Source: an uncultured Flavobacteriaceae bacterium (GTDB lineage: Bacteria; Bacteroidota; Bacteroidia; Flavobacteriales; Flavobacteriaceae). Taken from it: a DNA stretch of 64,000 nucleotides. The position numbers and the translations under genes are program-made. The stretch covers positions 62,001-126,000 of the forward strand of contig CANLUS010000004.1 in the NCBI GenBank assembly GCA_947494325.1, given 5' to 3'. This document shows, piece by piece, positions 41,550 to 51,133 of the stretch; position 1 is the first letter of the stretch; the number at the start of each line of letters is the position of its first letter. The notes below the pieces were generated by a model, which ran no database searches, was not told where the DNA came from, and saw only the letters and a program-made list of their open reading frames with translations.

Positions 41550-42959
41550 TTATACTTTTACCTTTTTCCACTTTCCTTTTCTAAATAATACGATTCCAAC
41601 GATGGCAATCATTGCTTCAGCTAATACGATTGCTAAGAAAACTCCCAAAGGACCTATCTCTAAGGTTACAGCCAATAAATAAGCGAAAGGCAATTGGAAT
41701 AACCAAAAACATACAAAATTTATATAAGTAGGCGTCTTCGTATCTCCTGCTCCATTAAAAGATTGTATGACTACCATACCATAGGCGTAGAAAACATATC
41801 CGGCGGCAATTACTTGTAGGCATAAAGCTCCGTATCTTACGACTTCCTTTTCTGGACTAAACCATGCTAATATTTCATGGGCGAAAATGAGATATATGAG
41901 AGAGACTACAACCATAAAAATTGCGTTATATTTTCCAGTAATCCATACCGATTTTTCTGCACGATCGGGTTTGCCAGCTCCAAGATTTTGTCCAACCAAA
42001 GTGGCTGCAGCATTACTCATTCCCCAAGAAGGCATGAACGTAAACATCATTACGCGAATAGCAATAGTATAACCAGCCAAGACTTCGCTTCCGAATTCTG
42101 ACATAATTCTCATTAAAAAAACCCAGCTTGAAGTCCCTATTAAAAACTGACCAATACCCCCTAACGATACTTTTACAAGGTTCAACATAACCGAGCCGCG
42201 AATTACCAAATCTTTAAAGGCAATTTTAATTTTTCCCCATCCGTAAAAAAGGATTCCAAGTTGAAAAATTACCGCAGTACCTCTACCAATAGTTGTAGCT
42301 ATGGCTGCACCTTCTACGCCATATGCAGGTATAGGACCAAATCCAAAAATAAAGATGGGATCAAGTATTATATTGAGTCCGTTAGATAACACTAGTGTCC
42401 ACATGGCAATAGAGGCGTTACCAGCTCCTCTAAATATGGCGTTGATAAGAAATAACAACATAATAGTCATATTACCACCTAGTAGAATCTGTGTGTAACC
42501 ATAGCCTTCTGCAATAAGGTCTGGCTCAGCTCCCATAAGTCCTAAAATTTCTTTTGGATACAGTATTCCAAGTACACTTACGATAAGAGATACTCCAATT
42601 CCCAAAATAATTACTTGCACAGCCGCTTGATTGGCTCCAATCTTATCTTTTTCGCCAACTCTTCTTGCAACAACTGCCGTTGCTGCCATACTGAGCCCAA
42701 TAGCAACTGCATAGACTAAGGTAACTACCGATTCTGTGAGGCCTATGGTAGCTACTGCATTTACGCTTACGCGTGAAACATAGATAATATCTACTAGGGC
42801 AAAAATGGATTCCATGAGCATTTCTAGAATCATGGGTACCGCTAACATGAAGACAGCCTTACGAATGCTTCCGGTCGTGAAATCGTGTTCTTTACTGCTT
42901 AAGGATGCTTTAAAAGTGTTGAATAATTTGCGTATTGAAAATGTATGATGATTTGTCAT
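41550..42959 (-). CDS. MATE-family efflux transporter
   Basis: A 469-residue, twelve-helix antiporter. The first-half motif GSIRKAVFMLAVPMILEMLM and the conserved AVATIGLTESVV, plus the second-half equivalents AAATLVGQNLGAGKPDRAEK and GDTKTPTYINF, identify the MATE/MatE fold. Members export cationic drugs or metabolites against sodium or protons. The plus-strand neighbour 43182 is divergent. The 5' leader (about 42960-43070) can form several hairpins, which may affect expression (see findings). Confidence 0.93.
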   Translation of the reverse strand: MTNHHTFSIRKLFNTFKASLSSKEHDFTTGSIRKAVFMLAVPMILEMLMESIFALVDIIYVSRVSVNAVATIGLTESVVTLVYAVAIGLSMAATAVVARRVGEKDKIGANQAAVQVIILGIGVSLIVSVLGILYPKEILGLMGAEPDLIAEGYGYTQILLGGNMTIMLLFLINAIFRGAGNASIAMWTLVLSNGLNIILDPIFIFGFGPIPAYGVEGAAIATTIGRGTAVIFQLGILFYGWGKIKIAFKDLVIRGSVMLNLVKVSLGGIGQFLIGTSSWVFLMRIMSEFGSEVLAGYTIAIRVMMFTFMPSWGMSNAAATLVGQNLGAGKPDRAEKSVWITGKYNAIFMVVVSLIYLIFAHEILAWFSPEKEVVRYGALCLQVIAAGYVFYAYGMVVIQSFNGAGDTKTPTYINFVCFWLFQLPFAYLLAVTLEIGPLGVFLAIVLAEAMIAIVGIVLFRKGKWKKVKV

Positions 42960-43181
42960 GATTGTTTTATAAATAGTTGAAATTTGAAATAGCCGGGAGC
43001 TATTTCTTAAAAGGAAGTCAGCTAAGGCGCTGATCTATGTCGTGAAGTCTTGCTTAAACAATCATAAGACTACAAATATATAAAAATAATTTTTAGATGT
43101 TTCTTCAAAAAAAATAATAACTTTGTCATGTTCTTCCCATTAGGCACTCCTCTTCGCTTTTTAGAATTAAACAATAAATCA

Positions 43182-43967
43182 ATGAAAAATATAATTATGG
43201 GACTAATGGTGCTCTGCACGAGTTATCACTACGCCCAAGAACCAACTAAAGCCGAAACTGTATCGGTACATAACAAAAACATCTACTACGAAGTATATGG
43301 AAAAGGCAAACCCTTAATCTTTTTGCACGGCTATAGTCTATCTTCTAAATCATGGAAACCCTATGTATCTGACTTTTACAATGACTATGAAGTTTATTTA
43401 ATCGACTTAACGGGTCATGGGAAATCGGATACCTTTAGCGAAGATCTGTCGATTTCGGAGGTTGCGAAGGATGTAAATGCCTTGTTACAACATTTAAATC
43501 TAAAACAGATACAAGCTATTGGTTTTAGCTTTGGTGGTGATGTTCTCTATCAACTAGCATTACAACAACCAAAATTGATCAAATCAATGATTACCATCGG
43601 CGCAGTGGGTACTTGGAGTGTTCATGACTTTCCTAAGTATCAAAAAGCATTCACTTTTGACAATAAAGCAAATTTCCCTTGGTTATCTGACCATCGCAAC
43701 GACGCTCAAATAAAAGCTATCATGACTCAATTTAAGAACTATACTGTGAAAATTAGCACCAAGGAATTACAAAGTATAGTTCCTGAAGTACTCATAATGA
43801 TAGGTGATGATGATGAAGGAATGGATTTAAGTGAGGTCGCAAGAGTTAAAAAAAATCTTCCTAAATCCGATCTTTGGGTATTGCCTAATGTTGCTCATGG
43901 AGCACATGAAGGTAAAACGAAGGCAGAATTCGTAGAAAAAGCAAAGGCTTTTCTAACAAAGCTTTAA
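43182..43967 (+). CDS. Secreted alpha/beta hydrolase
   Basis: From ATG 43182 (MKNIIMGLMVLCTSYHYAQ) the protein has 261 residues and starts with a signal peptide. The open frame begins at ATG 43128, but a perfect -7 box TAACTTTG ends at 43125, so transcription should begin at or after that ATG and the downstream start is better. Seen: LIFLHGYSLSSKSW, nucleophile elbow GFSFGGD, VLIMIGDDDEGM (acid loop) and PNVAHGAHEG (histidine). It is a periplasmic or exported hydrolase of unknown substrate. Confidence 0.85.
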   Translation: MKNIIMGLMVLCTSYHYAQEPTKAETVSVHNKNIYYEVYGKGKPLIFLHGYSLSSKSWKPYVSDFYNDYEVYLIDLTGHGKSDTFSEDLSISEVAKDVNALLQHLNLKQIQAIGFSFGGDVLYQLALQQPKLIKSMITIGAVGTWSVHDFPKYQKAFTFDNKANFPWLSDHRNDAQIKAIMTQFKNYTVKISTKELQSIVPEVLIMIGDDDEGMDLSEVARVKKNLPKSDLWVLPNVAHGAHEGKTKAEFVEKAKAFLTKL

Positions 43968-44218
43968 TGATTCATCATTTTATAAATTAACTACAAGCGG
44001 TTAGAAATTTAATAATACAATTTTGAAAGTACAGTCTTAGATGTTCTTCTAAATGATTTGATGCAATTTTTGTAATTATGGTAATACCGTAATATAAGTA
44101 AGGTTAAACCACGTTAACAAAAAATCAAATTATAGTAGATTTGCTTTCAGTAGTATTTTTTTAAGGGTTGATTTCGATCCATAAAAAATGAATGATTAGC
44201 TAAACATAAAAATTTTAC

Positions 44219-44746
44219 ATGATTCGGGAACTCTCTAATGCTGAAATAATAGCATTAATTACTTCTTTAGCCGCCTTAATTATCAGTATTAGAAATATTA
44301 CGATAAGCGGGGTGTTCAACCAAAAAGCAACTAAAAAAATAAAAAAGGTTCTAAATAGAGCCCAGCAATCTGTAGAATCTGAAATTAATGAAGCTATTAA
44401 TGTCAGTTTTGAACGCATAGACCTTATCAAGAAACAGCTCACTCTCATTGAACAAAAACAGACAGTACATACGACCTCCTTATATCAAAGTTTATTAAAC
44501 GAAACTCTAGAAGATTTATATAAGCAATATGATCGTGCCTGCAATTTTTATTGGGAAAATAAAATAAATAGAGAGCGTTTTAAACGAATTTACAAGTCTG
44601 AGATCATTCAATTGATGGATGACGACCATTACAACAAATTAAAAGGCAACTACCCTAACATCAAACGTGTGTACGATCGATGGAAAAGTCCTAAACGAAA
44701 GAAATCTTCTACACTTTCGATTAAATTTCAAACCAGTCAATTATAA
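44219..44746 (+). CDS. Hypothetical membrane-anchored coiled-coil protein
   Basis: A 175-residue protein I do not recognise. One N-terminal membrane helix (IIALITSLAALIISIRNI, about 10-28) is followed by a coiled-coil stretch (about 40-90, KKIKKVLNRAQQSVESEINE and INVSFERIDLIKKQLTLIEQ) and a basic C-terminal domain with RERFKRIYKSEIIQLMDDDH. It is preceded by about 250 bp without a gene, holding a -7 box TAGATTTG at 44136-44143. It might organise a membrane-proximal complex, but nothing specific supports that. Confidence 0.65.
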   Translation: MIRELSNAEIIALITSLAALIISIRNITISGVFNQKATKKIKKVLNRAQQSVESEINEAINVSFERIDLIKKQLTLIEQKQTVHTTSLYQSLLNETLEDLYKQYDRACNFYWENKINRERFKRIYKSEIIQLMDDDHYNKLKGNYPNIKRVYDRWKSPKRKKSSTLSIKFQTSQL

Positions 44747-44796
44747 AGTAGCCTATCTTAAATCGAGAAAAATCCTGAATTTAACTAAAAATAAAT

Positions 44797-44842
44797 TTGC
44801 GTAACCAAATGATTACATATATATTTGTAACCAATCAGTTAC
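44797..44842 (+). promoter_or_regulatory. Promoter and two operators of the ArsR-type gene
   Basis: TTG (44797-44799) and TATATTTG (44820-44827) are 20 bp apart. Two inverted repeats overlap them: GTAACCAAATGATTAC (44801-44816) in the spacer and GTAACCAATCAGTTAC (44827-44842) at the start point. Both have the GTAA...TTAC form, 26 bp apart. Occupancy by the encoded regulator would block RNA polymerase; binding is inferred from symmetry and position. Confidence 0.75.
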
Positions 44843-44848
44843 TTATTT

Positions 44849-45187
44849 ATGAGACGAGATGTTTTCCAAGCCATTGCCGATCCTGTACGAAGAGATATTA
44901 TAGCTCTCTTAGCGGATACACCTTTAACGGTCAACAATATTGCTGAAAAATTTGATATCAGTCGCCCTGCGATTTCAAAACATCTCAAAATTCTCCAAGA
45001 ATGCGATCTCATTGCGGTAGCACAAAACGGTCGAACACGTCTATGTATGATTCAACCACAAAATCTATTACCGGCTTTTATGTGGATGGAGCAGTATAAA
45101 AAATTGTGGGAAGATCGTTTAGATGATTTTGGCAACTATTTGAATGAATTAAAAACAAAAACTATATCGAATGAACACAAAAAATGA
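44849..45187 (+). CDS. ArsR-family (winged-helix) transcriptional regulator
   Basis: A 112-residue regulator. It begins FQAIADPVRRDIIALLADTP and has the helix-turn-helix FDISRPAISKHLKILQECDL, typical of ArsR/SmtB proteins of the type paired with SRPBCC genes (YdfF/SdpR-like). No metal-binding cysteine cluster (ELCVCD) is seen, so it is not a classical metal sensor. It overlaps the following SRPBCC gene by 17 bp. It is likely autoregulated through two palindromes in its promoter. Confidence 0.92.
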   Translation: MRRDVFQAIADPVRRDIIALLADTPLTVNNIAEKFDISRPAISKHLKILQECDLIAVAQNGRTRLCMIQPQNLLPAFMWMEQYKKLWEDRLDDFGNYLNELKTKTISNEHKK

Positions 45188-45626
45188 AAACGATCGAACT
45201 GTTACCATTGAAAGAACTTATGATGCACCCATTGACCTTGTTTGGGAAGCATGGACAAACCCAGAGCATATTGCAAATTGGTGGGGACCAAAAGGCATGA
45301 ATACAAGAATACTTGAACATAATTTTGAAGATGGAGGTTCATGGAAATATGCCATGACAATGCCAGATGGCAATGATTTTATTTCTGAAGGTACTTACGT
45401 TGAAATTACCCCGAAAACTAAAATTATCACTTCCGCTGACTTTAAACCAATGACGCAAGGCGTAGAATTGCATATCTTATTGGAAGCTGATGGTGATAAA
45501 ACAAAATTTACCTTTAAAGTTATACACCCTACTGAAGCATACAAAATACAACAAGAAAAAATGGGTATTTACAACGGCTGGGGCTCAACCTTTGATCGAC
45601 TAGAAGCTTTCCTTTCTGAAGCATAA
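45171..45626 (+). CDS. SRPBCC-domain (AHSA1-like) protein
   Basis: A 151-residue protein of the START/Bet v1-like superfamily. Characteristic segments are TYDAPIDLVWEAWTNPEHIA, WWGPKGMNTRILEHNFEDGG and the C-terminal GWGSTFDRLEAFL. Such proteins bind hydrophobic ligands and are commonly operon partners of ArsR-type regulators; the ligand is unknown. The start lies inside the regulator gene, so the two are translated together. A strong terminator follows. Confidence 0.92.
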   Translation: MNTKNENDRTVTIERTYDAPIDLVWEAWTNPEHIANWWGPKGMNTRILEHNFEDGGSWKYAMTMPDGNDFISEGTYVEITPKTKIITSADFKPMTQGVELHILLEADGDKTKFTFKVIHPTEAYKIQQEKMGIYNGWGSTFDRLEAFLSEA

Positions 45627-45634
45627 AGAAGAAC

Positions 45635-45674
45635 AGACGTTGGTATTTTTAAATAACCAACGTCTATTTTTTAT
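45635..45674. terminator. Terminator of the ArsR-SRPBCC operon
   Basis: AGACGTTGGT, an 11-base loop, ACCAACGTCT and ATTTTTTAT form a perfect ten-base stem with T run on the plus strand. The right arm includes the stop codon of the convergent ccsBA gene. Confidence 0.9.
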
Positions 45675-48600
45675 AGTATTTCCTGTGCTTCACAAACGCC
45701 AAGATTGAAATTACAATCCCAATACCCAACCATGCCCAAATCTGATACGGAATTGGTGCCGATTCTCCTGCCGCGTAGGAATGTAACCCTGACAGTAAAT
45801 GGTTTACCCCTAAATAAGTCATTAAAATAGAGGCGAAGGCAAAGTAGCCCATAATATTAAAGGTAAGCCTTCCGCGTAAGCCTGGTATCAATCGAGCATG
45901 CAATATAAAAGCATAAATCATAATACTTACTAAGGCCCAAGTTTCTTTAGGATCCCAACCCCAATAACGTCCCCAACTTTCATTGGCCCACATACCTCCT
46001 AAAAAGTTACCAATAGTCAACATAACCAAACCAACAGTCATCGTCATTTCACTAATAATGGTAATCTCTTTTATATTCAACTCTATTTTTTTCTTGTTCT
46101 TTTCATTCGTTAAGGCGACTAATAATAAGGCAATAAACCCTAACATCATACTCAGTACAAATGGCCCATAACTAGCTACTATAATTGAGACATGAATTAG
46201 TACCCAATAGGAGTCTAACACAGGCACCAAATTCGCAATCGCAGGATCCATCCAATTCATGTGGGCAAACATCAAGATGATCGATACAACAAAAGCTGCT
46301 GCGGCTCTTACCAAGGGCGATTTTTTACCAAATGACAAGCCAAAAAACATTGTAGCCCATGCTATATAAATCATTGATTCATAGCCATTACTCCACGGTG
46401 CATGGCCTGAAATATACCAACGTATTCCGAGTCCAATGGTATGATAAATAAATAGTAAGAAAATGATAAACGAGCATATTTTGACGAGCTTATTTATCAA
46501 CTTAGAATCATTAAATATTTGGACAATCACAACGATTAATAAAAGCAAACTAGCAAATAAGTAATACATGAAAAGACTCTTAAAAATATCGTATTTATTA
46601 TAGAATATTTCGAGCTCTATCTTTCGTTTTTCGGGCAATACATCGCTTCCGTATTGTGCCTGAAATTGATGTATTCCTTCTAATAGTTGATCAGATTGCT
46701 TATAATCACCCGTTTTTATCGCTTCGCCAAGTGTTTGTGCATAATATGGAATTACATTACGTACGAAAGAAGAATCTGCTTTGTTGAAGCCCGCTGTTTG
46801 TAATTCAGCTCGTGAGACCCATTTATTATTTTCATCGCCATTGATGGGAAAGAATCTAAATATATCTCCCGAAATACCGCTATATAATAAACTAACTCTA
46901 TTGGAAATATTTACAATACTTTCTTCGAATTTGTTTTTAATCACTTTTTTTGAAGCATTCTCTACTTCTTTTCCCAATTTATACTCACCACGTTGATTAA
47001 AAAAATCAGCCAAGCTAGCATACTTTTGATCTTTGGGAATACCAATCAAATCTCTCACTTTAGAATTCGCAGTTTTCATATAGATAAACGGCACTGAATA
47101 CCAAATTCTCGGATTCGTTACCATAGAAACGGCCACTTGATTTGCATCTAAGTCATTATACGTATCTTTTTTACTCAATTTACGCAGTAACTCTGAAGCA
47201 TACGTATGCACTGGTTTCATCCGTCCTCCTGCATCTTGAATCACTAATTGACTAAAGCGTTCAGCATGTTCAGAAGAAACTTTCGTAACATTTAAAATCG
47301 AATCAGCTTCTTTATAGGTCAAATGAGCATCTTGTGCAAAAGTAGTGGCACTTAGAAGTAATGCCAGCAATGTTAACGCCTCTTTCTTCTTCTTTATTTT
47401 GTCGAGCATTTTGTTCAAGTCAGCGAAGCGAGTTCCTTTTAAAAACAAGACAAATGTCATCGCAAAAAACAACAGCATATAACCTATATAGGTGATGGTT
47501 GTACCCAATACATCATAATTCACCGAAAGCTGTGTTTCTTCTACTTCTCCCGATAAATCATAACTCGCTTGAAAAAAGCGAAAGCCCTTATGGTCTAAAA
47601 TATGATTCATAAAGATGCGAAAATCAAAGGTATTGTCCGTGTCGATCACAGTAACTTCACTGGCAAAAGATTTGGGTTGATTCGAACCAGGATAGCGTTC
47701 TAATTGAAAGTCCCGTAATTTTAATGAAAAAGGCAATTCTAATTGCTTAGAACCATAGCTCATTCTAAAATTTAAGCCGTCTAAAGAAAACACCTCCGGA
47801 GGATTGATTAAATACCGAGTTCCTGATAAGGCAATTTTCTTACTCGCATTTTCAGTTGTAACTTCGACTTCTATGATATCTTCTGGGTGTTCTTCTTTAT
47901 CTCCAGAGATCATCACTAACTTTCCTTTTTTCGCTGGTTCAGGCACAACGAATTGCATATCATGCATCGTATATAAAGAACGTAAGTTAAATTCTTGTAA
48001 TGAATCTTTCTTTACTGCACCTTTGACCTGCGTTGCCATGACCATAAAATCGGCATCTAAGGGCATTTTAACAAATAGTTTATCGTTTTGCGTTATGAAG
48101 TTAATTGCACCTGGAGTATCTTTATCAAAGGAAACTAGCTGATTATGGATGTTACTTATTTCTCCTTTTTGTAAATAATGATCGTGTCTAGAGCCTCCTC
48201 CCGATTCTACAAAATGTAAATATTCAACACCCTTCTCATCTTCTTGAAACTCTTCAAAAGCATTGGGTATATAATTCGTATATCGAATAGAGACTGGCTT
48301 TTCTCTAAAATCCGTTTCGATTGAAAAGTCATTGCCTCCACGAATAAAATTAAAAAATTGAGCTGCATATGCTGTAAAACCTCCTTTATCTGTTACCTCT
48401 GGAGCAAATAAGTATCTCCTTTCTAAAGTTTTTTGATCTTTATTATCATCTATAACTATGTTGAGATAAGCCTTTTCGGAAAGCATTACATTGGAAACTT
48501 GTCCTTCCTCGATAGGCATATATCCTTCATAACTAATATAACGTGTAATCCCTGCACCTAAGAGTATAAATACGAAAGCCAAATGAAAAATAAGCACAGA

Positions 48601-48828
48601 TAATTTTTCTTTTCTAAATAAGCGATATCGAAACATATTACCTGCAAAATTGATTAAGAATACAATATGAATAAGTTCAAACCACCATGTATTATAAACC
48701 AATGCTTTCGAAGCTTGCGTACCATAATCATTCTCAATAAATGTTGCAATCCCCATGGAAGCTGCATAAACAATAAAAAGAACGCCTGTAAGTCTAGTGG
48801 AAAAGAGAAAATTAGCTAGTTTTTTCAT
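45664..48828 (-). CDS. ccsA: Fused cytochrome c biogenesis protein CcsBA
   Basis: A 1054-residue membrane protein joining ResB/CcsB (N-terminal half, with helices and a large periplasmic loop) to CcsA (C-terminal half). The heme-handling tryptophan-rich WWD-type segment is GRYWGWDPKETWAL, preceded by GGMWANESW. This fused System II protein delivers heme to apocytochromes c, in keeping with the c-type cytochrome gene at 38506. A histidine-containing helix before the WWD region (INPPE.../LIHVSIIVASYGPFV) fits the CcsA plan. Length is typical of Bacteroidota fusions. Confidence 0.93.
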   Translation of the reverse strand: MKKLANFLFSTRLTGVLFIVYAASMGIATFIENDYGTQASKALVYNTWWFELIHIVFLINFAGNMFRYRLFRKEKLSVLIFHLAFVFILLGAGITRYISYEGYMPIEEGQVSNVMLSEKAYLNIVIDDNKDQKTLERRYLFAPEVTDKGGFTAYAAQFFNFIRGGNDFSIETDFREKPVSIRYTNYIPNAFEEFQEDEKGVEYLHFVESGGGSRHDHYLQKGEISNIHNQLVSFDKDTPGAINFITQNDKLFVKMPLDADFMVMATQVKGAVKKDSLQEFNLRSLYTMHDMQFVVPEPAKKGKLVMISGDKEEHPEDIIEVEVTTENASKKIALSGTRYLINPPEVFSLDGLNFRMSYGSKQLELPFSLKLRDFQLERYPGSNQPKSFASEVTVIDTDNTFDFRIFMNHILDHKGFRFFQASYDLSGEVEETQLSVNYDVLGTTITYIGYMLLFFAMTFVLFLKGTRFADLNKMLDKIKKKKEALTLLALLLSATTFAQDAHLTYKEADSILNVTKVSSEHAERFSQLVIQDAGGRMKPVHTYASELLRKLSKKDTYNDLDANQVAVSMVTNPRIWYSVPFIYMKTANSKVRDLIGIPKDQKYASLADFFNQRGEYKLGKEVENASKKVIKNKFEESIVNISNRVSLLYSGISGDIFRFFPINGDENNKWVSRAELQTAGFNKADSSFVRNVIPYYAQTLGEAIKTGDYKQSDQLLEGIHQFQAQYGSDVLPEKRKIELEIFYNKYDIFKSLFMYYLFASLLLLIVVIVQIFNDSKLINKLVKICSFIIFLLFIYHTIGLGIRWYISGHAPWSNGYESMIYIAWATMFFGLSFGKKSPLVRAAAAFVVSIILMFAHMNWMDPAIANLVPVLDSYWVLIHVSIIVASYGPFVLSMMLGFIALLLVALTNEKNKKKIELNIKEITIISEMTMTVGLVMLTIGNFLGGMWANESWGRYWGWDPKETWALVSIMIYAFILHARLIPGLRGRLTFNIMGYFAFASILMTYLGVNHLLSGLHSYAAGESAPIPYQIWAWLGIGIVISILAFVKHRKYYKK

Positions 48829-48934
48829 CTAAAAAATAAAAAGAAATTTAACGTTGCAAAGGTACTCAAAAAAAGCGCTTTACACATTCAATTAACAGTT
48901 TTTTAATAACTAAAAATTGACGTAACTTCGCTTA

Positions 48935-49687
48935 ATGATTCGCGTAGTTTTATTAGGAGCTGGCAACGTTGCTACCCACCTGTTACATGCATTCACCGAA
49001 GCAACTAATGTGGAGGCAGTGCAGCTTTACGCCCGCTCAGAAAAAAGTTTGCTACCTTTTAAAAGTGTGATTGCTACAACCAATAGTTTTGACAATTTGG
49101 CTACTGCTGATGTCTATATAATTGCAGTTGCAGATGATGCAATTTCTGAGGTTTCGAAAAGTTTACCGTTAAAAAATAAACTTGTCGTTCATACCTCAGG
49201 AAGTGTGGCAATGGAAACAATGGATGACTCATTGAGGAGGGGTGTTTTTTATCCATTACAAACATTTACAAAAGGTACATTAGTAGATTTTAGTACCATT
49301 CCGATTTGCTTAGAAGCGGCCCATAATGAGGACCTATTGATTTTAGAAGAGTTAGCTTCTTCTATTTCAGATGCTGTTTATTTTATAGATTCTGAACAAC
49401 GCGAAAACTTGCATGTGGCAGCGGTATTTGTAAATAATTTCACAAATCACTTATACCACATCGGACAACAAATTTGTGATGAAAATAAAGTGCCTTTTGA
49501 GGTCTTAAAACCACTTATTCGAGAAACGGCTACTAAATTAACAAAAGTGTCACCATTCGAAGCACAAACCGGGCCGGCTAAAAGGAAGGATACCCAAACA
49601 ATAACAAAACACTTACATCAATTACCAGAAAATTATAAAGAGATATATGCTCTGCTAACCAAATCAATTTCAAAAACCTATGAGTAA
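48935..49687 (+). CDS. DUF2520 / Rossmann-like protein
   Basis: A 250-residue cytoplasmic protein with an N-terminal dinucleotide-binding fold (VVLLGAGNVATHLLHAF, glycine pattern GAGNVA) and a C-terminal DUF2520 domain (VFVNNFTNHLYHIGQQICDE; PFEAQTGPAKRKDTQTI). It resembles pyrroline-5-carboxylate reductase-like oxidoreductases, but its substrate is unknown. It overlaps the kdsC gene by eight bases, a linkage that is common in Bacteroidota. The start codon lies close to a -7-like TAACTTCG. Confidence 0.9.
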   Translation: MIRVVLLGAGNVATHLLHAFTEATNVEAVQLYARSEKSLLPFKSVIATTNSFDNLATADVYIIAVADDAISEVSKSLPLKNKLVVHTSGSVAMETMDDSLRRGVFYPLQTFTKGTLVDFSTIPICLEAAHNEDLLILEELASSISDAVYFIDSEQRENLHVAAVFVNNFTNHLYHIGQQICDENKVPFEVLKPLIRETATKLTKVSPFEAQTGPAKRKDTQTITKHLHQLPENYKEIYALLTKSISKTYE

Positions 49688-50207
49688 AAGCTATAAAGAA
49701 ATAATGCCGCAAATAACCACTTTTATATTCGATGTAGATGGGGTATTAACTGACGGAAATGTTAGTGTTCTTTCAAACGGAGAATTGATACGTAGTATGA
49801 ATATTAAAGATGGATATGCCTTAAAAACTGCTGTAAATAAAGGGTATAATGTTTGCATTATATCTGGCGGCACCAATGAAGGCGTACGTTTGCGCTTGCA
49901 AGGGCTTGGTATTGCTGACATCTATTTGGGCGCTCATCATAAAACCAAACAACTACATGAGTATATAAAAAATCGAGGAATTAAATTAGAACATGTCTTA
50001 TACATGGGTGATGACATTCCCGATGCTCCAGTCATGAAGTTAGTAGGATTAGCTGCTTGTCCGAAAGATGCAGTACCGGAAATTCAAGATATTTCGCATT
50101 ATATATCTCAAAAAAAAGGAGGAAAAGGATGCGTAAGGGATGTCATTGAACAAGTACTAAAAGTTCAAGATAAATGGAGTGGTAATTTCGATGCACAAGT
50201 AGATTAA
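49680..50207 (+). CDS. kdsC: 3-deoxy-D-manno-octulosonate 8-phosphate phosphatase
   Basis: A 175-residue HAD phosphatase. The nucleophile motif FIFDVDGVLTDG is at about 15-26, the second motif in VCIISGGTNEGVRLR, the third with K in GAHHKTKQL, and the fourth GDDIPDAPVM. The short, cap-less form and KGGKGCVRDVIEQVL at the end are diagnostic for KdsC. It removes phosphate in the synthesis of Kdo for lipopolysaccharide. It overlaps DUF2520 and precedes the YihY gene by 5 bp. Confidence 0.94.
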   Translation: MSKSYKEIMPQITTFIFDVDGVLTDGNVSVLSNGELIRSMNIKDGYALKTAVNKGYNVCIISGGTNEGVRLRLQGLGIADIYLGAHHKTKQLHEYIKNRGIKLEHVLYMGDDIPDAPVMKLVGLAACPKDAVPEIQDISHYISQKKGGKGCVRDVIEQVLKVQDKWSGNFDAQVD

Positions 50208-50212
50208 CTTAA

Positions 50213-51133
50213 ATGTCTAGAAAAGAAGAGCTTTTAAAAATACCGATTATTGGTGCAATTGTAAAGATCTTGCAAAAGATCAAAGTACCTGGCCTCGAAG
50301 GTATGTCTTTATATGATGTACTTGAAATGTATGTCATTGGTATTGTACAAGGGGCGCTCACTTCTAGAGCTGGTGGAGTTGCCTTTAGTTTTTTTATGGC
50401 CTTGTTTCCAGCTGCACTTTTTATTTTAACACTGATACCCTATGTGCCGATTGAAAATTTTGATCAGATTTTTATGGATTTTATTGGTCAGGTACTCCCT
50501 CCAAAAACATTCGACTCAGTAGATTTAGTCTTAGAGGATATTGCAAAGAATAAATATGGAGGATTGCTATCATTCGGCTTTATATTATCAGTCTTTTTAA
50601 TGACTAATGGAATCAATTCGTTATTCGGAGGTTTCGAATACACCTACCACAAATTACAAACCCGTTCTATCTTGAAACAATACCTAGTGTCAATGGTCGT
50701 ATCACTTATATTGGCATTATTATTGTTCTTAACGGTCGGGACTATTATCTATTTTGAAATTGCAATCAAAAATTTAATAGAGAATGGGTATATGACGGAT
50801 GATTTATTTTGGATACAAGCAGGACGCTATGTAATGACGTTTTTAATGATTTTTATTTCGGTAGCCATGTTTTATTATTTAGGGACAAAAGAAGGAAGAA
50901 AAATTTCTTTTTTCTCCCCTGGTGCGATACTAACTACTATATTGATTGTGATAAATTTTAGAATTTTTGGTATTTACGTCAAGCGATTTGCTCAGTATAA
51001 TGAATTGTATGGTTCGATTGGAACGCTACTCGTTATTATGTTATTTATATGGTTAAATTCTATCATATTGTTATTAGGTTTTGAACTTAATGCTTCGATG
51101 ATTCGATTAAAAAGAGAATGCAAAACTCCATGA
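50213..51133 (+). CDS. YihY/BrkB-family inner-membrane protein
   Basis: A 306-residue protein with six or so membrane helices, including AGGVAFSFFMALFPAALFIL and IGTLLVIMLFIWLNSIILLL. The segment LTSRAGGVAFSFF and the C-terminal GFELNASMIRLKR are YihY/BrkB hallmarks. The name 'ribonuclease BN' sometimes attached to this family is historical and not supported here. Function is unclear. It overlaps the DUF2147 gene by four bases. Confidence 0.9.
   Translation: MSRKEELLKIPIIGAIVKILQKIKVPGLEGMSLYDVLEMYVIGIVQGALTSRAGGVAFSFFMALFPAALFILTLIPYVPIENFDQIFMDFIGQVLPPKTFDSVDLVLEDIAKNKYGGLLSFGFILSVFLMTNGINSLFGGFEYTYHKLQTRSILKQYLVSMVVSLILALLLFLTVGTIIYFEIAIKNLIENGYMTDDLFWIQAGRYVMTFLMIFISVAMFYYLGTKEGRKISFFSPGAILTTILIVINFRIFGIYVKRFAQYNELYGSIGTLLVIMLFIWLNSIILLLGFELNASMIRLKRECKTP

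Noticed and set aside
43128-43181. Longer N-terminus for the alpha/beta hydrolase
   Set aside because: A -7 box ends at 43125, so the upstream ATG would be at or before the transcription start; the later ATG begins a proper signal peptide.
44215-44448. Minus-strand 77-codon frame opposite the unknown coiled-coil gene
   Set aside because: It is antisense to a frame with a clear membrane helix and coiled coil, and its own protein looks like a shadow translation.
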